Below are positions 10,885-24,200 of a stretch of DNA of 64,000 bases, piece after piece (position 1 is the first letter of the stretch; the number at the start of each line of letters is the position of its first letter). The stretch is from Trichoplax adhaerens (lineage: Eukaryota; Placozoa; Uniplacotomia; Trichoplacea; Trichoplacidae). The DNA is taken from contig NW_002060952.1 of the NCBI RefSeq assembly GCF_000150275.1, positions 766,482-830,481 of the forward strand, read 5' to 3'. A program made the position numbers and the translations under genes. The notes under the pieces were generated by a model. The model was given only the letters and a program-made list of their open reading frames with translations, did no database searches and was not told the DNA's origin.

Positions 10885-13800
10885 TTATTTCGATACAGTT
10901 ACTTAGCCTACGCCATTTGTATTATCCTATTTTCTTCATTTACAGAATTTATGATCATGTCGAGAATTCTAAATCTGAGCAGGTGAAATTTCCACTTTCA
11001 AATTCCTTTTACTTTATTCAATCGCTCTGTATGCCAATTATTTTACGCTATTTTTCCTTTGATGTATTGCAAGCCTGATTTTTCTTGATACCTTTATTAA
11101 ATTGTAGTCACTTAGTGCATTTTAATTTTACGACATGCAAATCCATGTTCTAGCCGCTCCTGAATGAAGATATACTTCATTCAATGAGGTATAAAGTGCT
11201 TTTTTTATATCAATTCAACCCGTTATAGTTAGTAATAAAAAGTAATAAAGTATTACTATAATCGATATCAACATTTCATTTATCTCAGTCTAGATGATGC
11301 AAAGTAGAAAATGCTAGCCTTAACCACCCGCATGCAATTGAAGATAGCTCTGCTATCAACTAATTATTACCACTAATTGGTAGGACTAAACAATCGGTAA
11401 TGATAATTGTAACTGATGAATTACCAAGAGAACGATAATAATTAAAGATTGATTTTATTTCTTTTAAAACAAATTTTTTACATTTCATTAATTAATAATC
11501 ACTAGGCCAGTGTTACCTCTTGTGCTGTATTTTTAGCAGTTTATTGATCTGAAATAAAAGACCAGCTGTACATAACCTAGGCTTTAATAATATGAACTAG
11601 CTAGCAATATCCGAATGAATTTTTGAATGGAGCTATTACTTTGTATTAAGTAGTATGAAAGCACTGTAGTGCACGAGTGAGTACCGATTTATTGCCTAAG
11701 CTTATACGCTCGTATATCAGCTAATTCGTTGTAGTCATCCGGAGTTCTTGACTAGATCTTGTTGTAGGTACTCCATATTACAGTTTAAGATTTCATTATA
11801 AATAAAGTTTAGTTTAATTTGGTTTTATCAATCCAGTTAGTTAGATTATTATGGATCTCAGCAAATTGATTTTATGACAATCGGTAATTATGAACACTTT
11901 GATGCAATGAGAATATGACGTGGTAACAGTTTAAAACTTGCACCATGTTGGTTAATCAATTTATTCATAAATAGAGATGAGAGATCTTATCTTTTCGCAT
12001 TCCATCACACCTATTCAAATTATATGTCGCCACCGATACTAGTCAAGACTAGACATAGTTGTGAAGAAATAAAGCCGATCTTGCTGCCACATTGATTAAT
12101 TAGTATAAATGGCTTGTGAAATTACTTTTATGGCTACTGGTGATATCATTATGCTATATTCAATAGATTATACGGCGTATAGTTTGTGCTTACACAGGAA
12201 TTTGACATGTGATCGCATTGGCAAAATTATTCTATATCCTGCTTCTGCATTAGCTTAATTGTTAGCAATGCTATTGAATAGTATGTTTGAGATATTTTAT
12301 ATTCTCCTACAATCACATTGCCATGGCAGGATTGTAAATAATCTTTGATAAATAAAAGATTTGTCTGCTTTGATACCTTTATAATATTTGTATCTATAAA
12401 TTTTCTATAAGTACAGACATGAGATATATCATAGCTAATGTAAAAATTGATATAAACAATGATTTTTTTATGATACTGCATAATGGGCTAATATTTTATT
12501 CTACATATAGTCTATAATTTAATTAATTTACAAATAACTATATGCATATATGTGTACCGTGTGAATCTTGAAGCAATCAATGACGGACTAGAATAATGAA
12601 TTGGAGTGATATGCACTACAGGCTCATGTAATAAAGTTCTCTACAGTTTATCGTTAAAGTAATGAATTTTCAGTGAGTTTTTAATTTCCTTTTATACGTT
12701 CAATAATTGCAATACTTACGTTTTTTTCTTTGACTTTACCGTTGACAGGGGGAATAAGATAGACAACTGTAACTGATGATATATTGAAATATAGCACTAT
12801 CTTCAATAAATGGTTCATATTGTCAGGGTGTTAGGTCGCTGTGAAATATAAATTTATTGTATTGATTGCTATAGTTTGTTATTAGGATTACAGACCAGTT
12901 CAGCTATTCATTGTAAGTAGAAATAAATATGATTCTGTTAATCTTAGAAATAACTATAACCTTTACGTTATACCGCTATGGTAAAATGTACTGCAGATAT
13001 TTCTGTGGTCTACTTGTATCTTAATCAGTAGTGAACTAATTATTGAAATCAGTTCTCCGTGATAAATATATATTTTGCTCAAGTTTACTGCAGAGACCAC
13101 ATAGACTATCTCCTTAGGCATAAACGGTAAATTTATCGAACTCACTTTATTGCCCGTACACTAAACTTAAATACCATTCCATGTATTCTTATACAACATT
13201 ACTCGTGCAAGCTATGAAATAACAGTGACATCATCCGAGGTTGATAGCATGTTACTATATCTAAATTAAAGAGTCTACTTTTACTACATAGAACTAATTA
13301 ATAAATAGATTATATCATAAGCATACACTCCAATTACCACCAAAATACGTAGGTATTGATCTCTAAAATGATGCACGATTACATAGACTAAACATGGCAA
13401 AACGCAAAGGTTTCAGTTATTTCTAACGTAAGCAGGATAATTTATATTTTCTACTTATAAACACTGTAGAGTAATACAAGCTGGTATATAACCCTATTGA
13501 CAAGTTATCTATTGTATAAAATCAGTACAATATATTTACAGTACTGTTATATTCTACGATGATCTAATGTAAGCTAATGCATAATTGTAGAATAGATCAC
13601 TGCTTAATTTATCGGTATTAGGTCGTATGCTTATGATTCTACTATATTATATAAGTTTTAATAAGTATTTATGTAGTGCCAGTAGACTCTAATTTAGATA
13701 TAGTAATATGCTATTAGTTACGGATGATGTGACTGTTGTTCCATGGTTTGTGCAATTAATGTTGCGTAAGAATTTATTAATAATATTTAACCTTAATACA

Positions 13801-16800
13801 TAAATGCAATAAAGGGAGTTCAGTAATTTATCGTACAAGTGTAAGGGTTAGACGGTCTATATTATGTCTGCCGCGAGATGTAAGTAAAATAGTTTATTGT
13901 TATCATGTAGTATTAATCTTGATATTAAGTTCAAGCGAGATCCGAAATAGCTTTACGTGTATTTTGTGAAAATATATATATCTAATAAATATTGCGTAAG
14001 TTTTATTGAGATGCAGCATTGATCAGACTCCAGCGTGAGATGTTAATTTAAAGCGATGAAAGTAAATTTGATAATGATACATTGGCATGCTGTTAAACCA
14101 TAGTAGGACATATGCTACTGTTTGAACTCGTGTTGAACCAATATGAGTACAATATTATTAATTGATGTATAGCATAGTATTGGGTTTTCAGAATCATTGT
14201 ATATAATAACCTTTCATTACAGTCTTTATGATATAGATCGTATATTGACCTGACCGAAGAATAATTTTCACCTTAAAAATGAAGTTGGCTTTGGGTTGTC
14301 AATGGAATAATGTTAGCGATTACGCTATATATTCTAAAAAATTATAATATGAAAACATATCAGTTCAAGCTTACAGCTCTACATGTTGATATGTTAACTA
14401 CAATATCTCTATCATCACGAAGGCGCTCTTGTATTCCTATTGGTTTTGCGGTTGGCAGCAGAGCAGCCTCTAGTGTGACTATATAATAATTTTTGTCCAA
14501 TGATGATATCATAAACGACTTAGCTGTTAAGGATTAATTAAAATAACATCGGATTATCGCAAATAAAATTCTGATGATGATAATAACAATATGGGAAATG
14601 TATTGTATATAGGCGAACCTAAATTGGCCTAAAGCTAGAAATAACCGCTATCGTAATGAAGATGATATTATAAATAAATACATTGAACATCAGAAGTAAA
14701 AAATATAGCTTAGCATTAGTGATAAAAATTTTGTATTAAGTATTTGATATTAAGATTAGCCTATAAAGATTCAATGCTATGAAGCTATGCTAACAAGATA
14801 TAGCACAGTCGTGTGTGAAAAACAATTATAGAAAGTTCAGTCTGCATGTACCGTTGATATATAGTTTATAAGACAGCTGATTGAAATTAATAAAAAGATT
14901 ATTGTAATTTTAGATAAGCTAGCTTGGTATTTTTATAGGAAGATAAAGCATTCATAATCGTAGATATAGACTACTGGTGGGTTTAGATGGCCTCAATCTG
15001 TAAATAGTATGGTATAAACTTTTGTAGTCGTATAGATTTTGCGTACTTTGAAAATTGCAGACTTTAGAAATTAATATTCTATACTTAATAATTTAATTGT
15101 CATATTATATAGAGACCGTATTTCTTTATATTGATTTAGATAGTGTATACAATCAGATATTAAAAACTTGGAGTAGTTCAAGTATAGTACTTAAAATTTG
15201 AGCAGGGATAACCATTTATGTAATATGGAATATTGGTAAAAATGTTTTAAAATTATCGGCATCACTTCATACGTACATATAAGTACCCTTACTACTCCCG
15301 CTATCTCTGTATAGTGACAGGATTTGAAAAATAATTTCCATGTAGCTGATACTATTTCTGAAAATTTTGATATGTTCAATCATCGAGATAAAAAAGGGGA
15401 GATTTATTGTGGCTATATATCTAAATTAGTAATTTTTTATTCAGTAAATACCAAATATCAAAACTGTTTTGAAAGCTATTCAAAATTCACACACCTCTGC
15501 CAGCTATATGGTATAGTATTTGCCTATTTCTGATAAGAGATTAAGTGATTTCCTTTTAACCTCTTTCAATTACATTATTAATGTTTCTGGTCAAGGAGTA
15601 CAAATTTATTCGTTGATTCTTCTAAGAATTTTCAGTTTTTATCGGCAAAGATATTCGGTACTATCCATTACGAGTATAATAATTTGCTAGCCCCTGGCAT
15701 TTGCGCTTATGATAATAATTTTATGAAAGCTAAAACATCTTATAATCATGATCGAAATATGGAATTTATTTTATGCTATAAAATGAGATATAGGCAAATC
15801 TATACTTTGTGTCACGGCTTGAAGTCTATATTTGACGTTCGAAACTTTAAATTTTTCATTTACGCCTGGTCTTTGTAAAATAGCGGGTTCATGAACAAAG
15901 TATGTTGATACTGATAAGCTATGTACTCATACCACTGATATTTAGAGAAAAGTAAATGACTGACTGTCCTGGCTGAACAAATAACTTTACCGATGCTAGA
16001 TATTAAACTAAGTAAATTCCGGTTTAAAATTGTATTTTCATTCTGTCTTATTCTATTCTATCTCAAAAATTGAATATTATGGTTAACATGTTATCAGCTA
16101 GAAAGTAAAGGTAGTAGATAGGACGAAAATATGTATTATTTGTTGTTGTAAGGAACTATATGCTTATAGTGTATTTTTAGATTTCAGTAAAGAGCTTCTT
16201 CGTAAATAGCAGTGATACTTTAAAATTTTACTTAGTAATCACAGTCTTAATTATATCATGAATGCCATAAACTGAATATTTGTATTGCTTCACAATTATG
16301 GGTGATTTTAAATTAATTCAAAATATAACACTAAAACCAGGGTTTCAGCTTTCAGTGTAACTTTTGCTTTTTCTGCGTAGCTCTATCTTCACTGCACTTC
16401 CATGAAACTACAAATTCAAGAAGAAATGACTCGATTTTAAGCGTATCAGGTTTGAATTGATTTTTATTGTCTTAAGTCATTATTCCCGTTATTTTAAAAA
16501 TTAATTACCAATTATAGAATTTTCCTTCTTTTCTAGCGATATTTATAATATCACTATTACACTTTAACCGTATACGGATCTATTACTGTGTAGCTTTGTT
16601 ATGCCTTCATGATGTGATTCCAAAGGTACTTGAATCTTGCCAATAGAATTGACATATGGTATATAGCAAGAAATTTATTTTAATGCCGTTTCTTTGGACT
16701 ATTGCTGATTTAAAAATTGGTATACCCATATTCAGATTAACGTTGATTAGAGACTAGTGGATTAAATGTAGATCAATTTGTTTGTATATAAGTTCTACAA

Positions 16801-17168
16801 TCTTCATATTTTAAAAGTATTATTCGTGAATGGATCAAATTAAATAGCAAGTAGCAGGTTAAATATAGATCAATCCGAGTATTCCTTCGTTACATTACTT
16901 CTCCACTGAATAATGGTCAATTCTGGTAAAATCTGTCCTGACTGTAAAGTGATTTCTTCCGCATTGATTAGCTAGAGTACTTTTCAACTAAATTAATGCT
17001 ATATCATAAAATGAAAATTCTCGCAATATTTACCCAAAAGTAATGAATAACTTATTTCGTAGTACAAATTATTTTAAAATTCAACCAAATTGTCCATCTC
17101 TTAAAGAGCGGTAGTTGGGGATTTCTATTAATGTAGAAGTTTCTTTTGGTAGTACATTGTCAAGAAAA
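10885..17168. other. Long intergenic stretch, no gene seen
   Basis: More than 6 kb of AT-rich sequence. Several 60-85 codon frames exist on both strands (for example 12227-12481 minus, 15324-15533 plus) but none has a domain, a signal peptide with support, or splice-linked neighbours. No tandem repeat was noticed. The end nearest 17168 should contain the 3' flank of the minus-strand receptor gene. Confidence 0.5.
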
Positions 17169-18221
17169 TTATAAATGAGGTGAATATGGAAAACGCGATT
17201 TAGATTTTGAGGAACGTTGAGGAGTAGCGCCTACCGATATTCTCATCACTGTCGCTCTTTGTCTTCGATGATAACGATTTAGATCATGAACGAATGCTTG
17301 GATACTGCCTCGATAGGATTTATTAGCTAAACTATAAATAATTGGATTAGCTGCTGAATTGGTGAAAACTAAGGCTAAGCCTAGTTTTTCAAATCGATGG
17401 TTTTGGCTACTTTTTCCATTGATTAATCCATTTAAAATCATAACAATCGAGGGTAAATTACAGCATAAGAATGTACCAACGATAACCATAGTGGTTTTAG
17501 TCGTTTTAAATGACATTTTATCTCTTAAATTAAGTCGTCTAATAAGATGAATTCGCCTTCTGTTGCGCATTGCTTCACGATAAATCAAGACATAGGAAAT
17601 AAAAACTAATAATAAGCAAATTGATGTCGATGTGTAAGTTATTGCTAAATAGATACCGTTATTGACTTTCAAATTAACGTCAATCCAGCAGATAAACAAA
17701 TAATCTACATATTGGTAGGTACCTAATCCAAGATGTTGTAAATTGAATAACGGTACAGCAGACATTAATAAGGACATAATCCATGTAGCGGTGATCGCAA
17801 TAACCGTTCGATTTGTTGTAACATAGCGCGGGTATTTTAATGGTTTTAGAACCGATATTAAACGATCTACAGAAATGCATACCACGGTTAAGATAGAAGC
17901 CTGTGTACATACATTAGTAATATAGGCGGAAATAGAGCAAAAGGGCTTAAAAAAAATTTGATGACCAAGAAGAATAGAAATTGCAAATGGCGGAATAGTA
18001 AATGCACCGACAATAAAATCAGACATAGCTAAATTTGTAATAAGATAGTTAGCGTTGCTATTGAGAATCTTATAACGATAGGTTAAAATAAGAACAGCCA
18101 AATTACCTATAACAGCTGTAAAGCTAGCTATAACCATTAATACAGTAATAAAGATATCAAGATGATCATTTCGTGGCAAAGTTTCATTTGACATAGTAGA
18201 GCTATTGCGTAATGGTGACAT
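17169..18221 (-). CDS. Class A GPCR, intronless, receptor 2
   Basis: 350-residue seven-transmembrane receptor on the minus strand, single exon. Hallmarks are N-glycosylation sites N6 and N12, GN at 39-40 (TM1), NLAMSD with D68 (TM2), C95 (TM3), DRL at 119-121 followed by a KPLKY loop, C178 in loop 2, and NPIIY at 292-296 (TM7). TM6 reads CNLP (254-257), so the usual Trp toggle residue is Asn. Loop 2 has GLGTY then CWID, the signature shared by the receptors in this window. The tail is short and basic. The first ATG (18221) is used; a second in-frame ATG at codon 10 is also possible. The ligand is unknown. The gene is oriented opposite to the other three receptors. Confidence 0.95.
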   Translation of the reverse strand: MSPLRNSSTMSNETLPRNDHLDIFITVLMVIASFTAVIGNLAVLILTYRYKILNSNANYLITNLAMSDFIVGAFTIPPFAISILLGHQIFFKPFCSISAYITNVCTQASILTVVCISVDRLISVLKPLKYPRYVTTNRTVIAITATWIMSLLMSAVPLFNLQHLGLGTYQYVDYLFICWIDVNLKVNNGIYLAITYTSTSICLLLVFISYVLIYREAMRNRRRIHLIRRLNLRDKMSFKTTKTTMVIVGTFLCCNLPSIVMILNGLINGKSSQNHRFEKLGLALVFTNSAANPIIYSLANKSYRGSIQAFVHDLNRYHRRQRATVMRISVGATPQRSSKSKSRFPYSPHL

Positions 18222-21200
18222 TTTTCTATTTTATGAAAGTAGTATAGATGATTATTGACTTAGGTTGTCAATTACAATAACGTTAACATACGATGATGGT
18301 ATAAATGGGTAGCAAAAATGGTTTTCCAGTTCAATCCAATCCAAATTACTAATGCAAAGTCTAAATAGAGACGTTTATGTATAAAAGGCAATTATTTTTG
18401 CTTCAATCTGCTCGTAGAATTTGTTCTTGGAAGAAATCAATTCATGGAAGATGATTATTATAATACCATAGAGAGTTGGAAAAACGTTGTTCTCGCCGTA
18501 AAGTGATTAAAGTAAAAAGGATAGGAGAAAATAGCTAAAAACAATAATTTGCTATTGACTCACTAATCCGATTAAAATGTAGAATCTATATTAATCAAAT
18601 TGGAGCGATTACAGATTTAAGCGATTTGCAAATAGAGTTTCGTAACGTCACTGATTTTAGCTGCAAAGACGAATAGCGAAAGGCGCTCTTTTTTACATGC
18701 ATTTGCTATCTTGGTAAATACAGGATAAAGCTGAGCTTTTAAATCTAATAATAGTTAAACAATAATACCCTCCATTTCATAAAAACAACAAGGAAATGAA
18801 ATTATATACTGATTGAAAGTTATCACTCGTGTATAATATCATTAAATATAATGTTGTTATAAACACATTCAATATTTTGAAGAGTAATAGATAATGACTT
18901 CAATTAGCAATAATTATTTCGAGTTGAATAAATCATTGTCGTATTATTCATCTTCATCGACGCGGTATTACTTTACTAAATTAATATATAAAAGTTTATG
19001 GAATTCAAATTAAGTAATTTTCGAAGGCGGAAAAAATAACAATTATTCTTTGTTCATCTCTATTAGCGTTGACTTGTAATACAGTAACATAAATCAATCT
19101 TTGCTATTTGGATTAATTAAATCTTCTCTGACGTTCTTGTTGAAATAGGGTAAATTGAAAGCCAATTAGTTATTAAGTTAACTCTATCATGCTTCAATTG
19201 GCGAAATGTTGATTAAAATTATGAAAATTATTCTATCATTCCATGTTTATGATATATAATATGGTGCTTAACTACATAGATCTTATTGGATTGAAATTAT
19301 TGAATTGTTAATAATTTAAATAGCTTAGCAACGCTAGATTAATAAGGAATAATAAAGTGTAACAGATAGTTTGCCATATTAATACACAAATGAATCTGGT
19401 CGCAAAATGATCTATCAAATTTTGTCACATTATTTACAACTTTCTTCCTTAATGGACTTAATGTATATTAATAATGAATTATTCCAATTTTAATGGATTG
19501 GTGAAAATTTTTAACCGCGAATCTTTACTTCTTCATATCTGATCACTGCCACTGTGGACAGTGAAAAATTGATTGGATATAAATAGCAGACAACATAGAA
19601 AGCGGTTCTTTCCATATCAATTGATTAAAGACTACTTCACGAAGATGCCATAAGAAATCGTCGTTAATTAACATGTAATTTGATATCTTGAACTATTACC
19701 GCGAAATAAACATGTGTTGATGAGATCGACTTTTATTACCCTTTCAAAGTGAAAGGTAGTTGAATGAAGCAGTATCAAAAAATTAGGGAATAAGAGAGAG
19801 ATGAGATCTTGCAGGGATTAAGAATACGAAAATAACCATATACAGTATCAACGGCATATGACGTAATCGAACTATACCCGTAGCATATACCGATAGTTTT
19901 GCTCTAGCACAATTATCATAACTTTGCCAAGTGCAATGCCGGGTAGGCCGCAAAACTATATTTTATTTTAAAGTAAAAAATCTAAGCATTATGAATCTTG
20001 TGTACTTAAATATCTTGAGTTAGTATTGGCTAGATGTAGTCGCAGTAAATGAAATTTATGCTGTAGTAGCATTGTAAAGCAAGATTCAAATTTATCGCAG
20101 GTCACGATTTATTATAAAAGGTTGGTTCAGTTTCATTTTCATAATTTAAACACCGATAATAGCAAGATAATTTTATAAATTAGCATATTAGTCCTATAAA
20201 AGTTAGCCTTGTCAACTATTACAATTACTAACTTTTACAATTGCTGTAACTATCGAGAGAATGAAGTGTACTAAAACGTTTTGAAATGGACAACCATATT
20301 GAAAGATAACTTAAAGTTAAGGCTTTTGTATCGTGCTTAATGGTAATCCTATAATTATACAATCTTGAATTGCAAACCTATATACTGTATGATTGCACAC
20401 TCAAAGTAAGAAAGGTTTTAAGTAAGTATGATGATCTGGATGGATTACTACGGTCAGAAGTAAAGGTAAGGGGTACTATTTAATACTTTGTTTCGCTTCT
20501 ACTAAAGTCCAATAACAAAATTTTCCGTTTTAACACAAGTTTTTGTATGGAAATTAAAAGGATAATGAGGGTAGACATTTAATATATTTACATTTTGAAT
20601 GAGAATATTACAAACAAATGCTACAGTATAGAAGTAACAATTTAATTAAACTACATCAAAATTAACTCAATAATAACTGTTTAGTAGCTTCCACGTATAT
20701 TTTTAATAATTCAATGCAATTAGAAATGCAAACTACCGCGTGCAATCGAGGAAGACAATAGGATAAAAGTCGAACTTATAACACTCGGGTATTTATTACG
20801 AATTTTTAGTGAATAGAAGCAAGTAATCATATCAACACTTTTCCCCGGAACTTCCTGTAGAAATGATCATTCTGTACTAAAATGGAATCATCATGGCTAG
20901 TATAGAGAGGCGTTTATGGTCTATTGTTGAACTATTTAGTGAATTACATTAATCTGTGTTCTAGATTTTCAACCATGGGCTTGAGCGAAATAAAGTTGAT
21001 ATATGGAGTTTTTAAGGAAGCCTTGATCTTCCTACTTACGGAATAACAACCACTTATTTCAAGAATATTCGCATATATTTATATTATATTTGCAATATGC
21101 AAGATTGTATTTATCGATATAATCTTTCAATAATTATAAGATATTCTGTTGACTTTATCAATTTTAATTAATAGCGGAAAGGATGACATAATTGAACTGA

Positions 21201-24200
21201 TATGTCTAGAATTAAGGATTAATTAGCTAGACCATAATTAACGACCTTCTTTCTGTCTTATGGTGAAAATTGATGATTCAAGAGCTGCTTTCTATCTCTT
21301 TGAAGGTAGGTAGCAGCTATGAATTAAAAAGTATAGCAATACAAGTAGATGGGTAATTCTATGAATGCTGTGCAAGAGAAAGTCCTTGAACAAGTAGATT
21401 AAGATGTAGCTGAACATAAAGAATCATGTGCTCTTGTTCAAGACGGCGGTATAACATCCCAGTTTTTACTACTATATTTTTAATGATAAAATCTTTATTC
21501 CTTCTAATTTATGTTTCAAATTGAAATTGAAATGGTTTTAGCTCTAGCATACTGCGGTTTGATTGTTAAATTCTGAGAAATAGTTGCGTAATGATGTCTT
21601 TGCTAGTTTGCGAATTCAATGGATTTATTAACGGGACATAATGATCAGTAATTTAACAATGATGAGTATCCAAATACAATAATTCTAAAATCTGGGGTAA
21701 AAATATTCGAAATTTGGTACAGTCTGTTGAATTATATTTGAATCTAGGCCTGTTTGGGTAATTAGATACCCGGGGTACGTGTTCTTTGCATATTTTAAAT
21801 TTTGAATGATATATTGGTTAAAAATTTATGTAAGTCCGTCGCATAAATTAGTAGAAAGTTTGGAAGTGGATTAATTTCTCTTACAATCATTGATTATTTT
21901 AGTTATTTTAGTTATTTTACGAGTTCACTAAATTTGTAAACTAGTGGTGACGATGAATATGTCACATAATATGATTTATACAGAATTTGCTTTTTGTAGT
22001 CCATATTGGATAATTACTGATAGTGCAATAGAACTTTGTGCATTTTTTGAATTTGTTTAGTTAGCAAAGTAAGGGGGTATTTTCGTAGTTGTTTTTGTAG
22101 GCTTATTAACACAGCTGGAGAGCACAATAAAATGAAATATCATATTCGATACAGTAGTTTCCACATTATACCAGTCTATGTAAATATAGTTAATTATATT
22201 TACAATTTATTAATGAAGAAGTGCCCTAGTTCACATATTTGTTAAAAATCTGGTTGATTTTTGTTTATTTCATTAAAATAGAGCGTTTAGAACGAATTTT
22301 GTATGAGATTATATTCTTGAGTGTAGATACTGCAGCATAAAAATTATCCGGCCACATGTCTATTACAAGAAGTAATTCTAACCTTAAATTCTTAATATGG
22401 GTGGAATAACGGTATACCATTAGCATCGAAGATAAGGAAGATAAATCGGAAATGAATCTACATTAGCAGTAATTGCTTCAGCACTTAATAAATAGGCTCG
22501 GCACAATAATAATTTACATTTGGAAAGCCATTCTGCAAGTTAAGTGTAGATCAAATGCAGACGTCTAATAGTTTACCGTAGAGAAATCTAACGTAGCTAA
22601 TTCTAATTACCGTAAAAAACTTGCATTGATGTCAATAATTAATTATTTCGCACTATCAAGGCCTTAGGACAGACCAGCGTGCTAGTGTTAACATCCTTTG
22701 TAATGTAATTAACTAATCGAACTATGTAAATAATATTCGAAATAGCATAAAAATGCATGTAGGCATCGCGTACTTGAAGCTGATTGCAAGGGATTTTGGT
22801 AGTTCGTATTGTAATAGACTGCGTAATTTATGGATTAGAACATAATTAATTCCATTAGTAGATGTTAGATAACTGTACATAGTACTAATTTTGGTAGTAC
22901 TCTTGACTACTTAAATAAAGCTGCGGGATCTTCGAATTAAGAGAGCTGTTAGGTAGAATTACTGTATAATATATTGCAGAATAGGAATTATAGCCGTCAC
23001 ACCTTATAATCAGTACTGTGTAACAATGTTACATATAATAACGTACTAAAGTGTGGCTAACCTAATACATTAGATCACAAAATATTCCGCCTGTATTAGT
23101 AGAAGTCAACTTGCGCAACTATATGCATGTTTTAACGTCCGAGTCATTTGGTAATATCTTTTTATATCTTTAAAACAGGGTCTTGACCAAGCATTTGCAT
23201 AGTATGAGCTTGCTATCCTCCATATATTAGTAGTTTAGCATACTGAAACAAAATAGCCAAGTATGATAAAGCGATGAGAGACTTTGCTTCCATCACTAAT
23301 TTACGAAACATTGCCATAACATTTGAATAGTTTATCGCATGCAATTTCTTTTATAATTCCATTAGAGTGAAATTAATCAATAGGATTTGTTGACTCGGCT
23401 CAGTCAATATCCTGTATTTAAATAGTTAATGGATAGGATTATCAATTGCTTGAAGTAGTGGTATACACTGTCAGAATTAGAATTAATTATAGATTTTATA
23501 CAATACCATTCTATAGTGAAATATTAAATAAAGTCAATTTCGATTTTATATCAATTATTTAATGTTTAACTACGATTACTAATTGCCTATTTCAATGGAA
23601 AATTTATAAGTATAAAAAATTCTACGCCTATTTTCTGACGTTAGTTTTAAATCCCTTTATTTAAAGTGGTCTAGTAGGCAATAAATACATTATTATTAGA
23701 TTTTAGATTAGAATTAGATTTCTATTTAATAAAAAAGCGATCAAAGTTCTTGTAGTCTATCTATTGTATGACATCCGGATTAGTTAGTTTATTTTATTTA
23801 TAGGTAATAAGAAAATTTTAATTATGACAACATCTTTTGCAATTATACCATCTAATTAATTGAGCTATTTATTGCTTACTGTTATTATTATAGAATCAGA
23901 CTGTCAGTGCTAGAATAATACTCACTGGAATAAATGTAATATTGTCGTTTGGTGATCAACTATCGATAAAGATGTTAATGTATGACTTGAATATGCATAT
24001 AAATTCTGAAAACGCAGTAGATTAATGCCAATATTGTAGATATTAAAGTAATTTCCTCTCTTCGATATATCGTACCAGAGTGAACTTATACTTTTTGAAT
24101 CGTTCAGATTTTACAAAAATAAAACATATAGAGCACAATTAATGGATAAATTTGTATTTTTCTAAAGATTCCGAATTGTTTGAGGTTGAATTTGTACGGT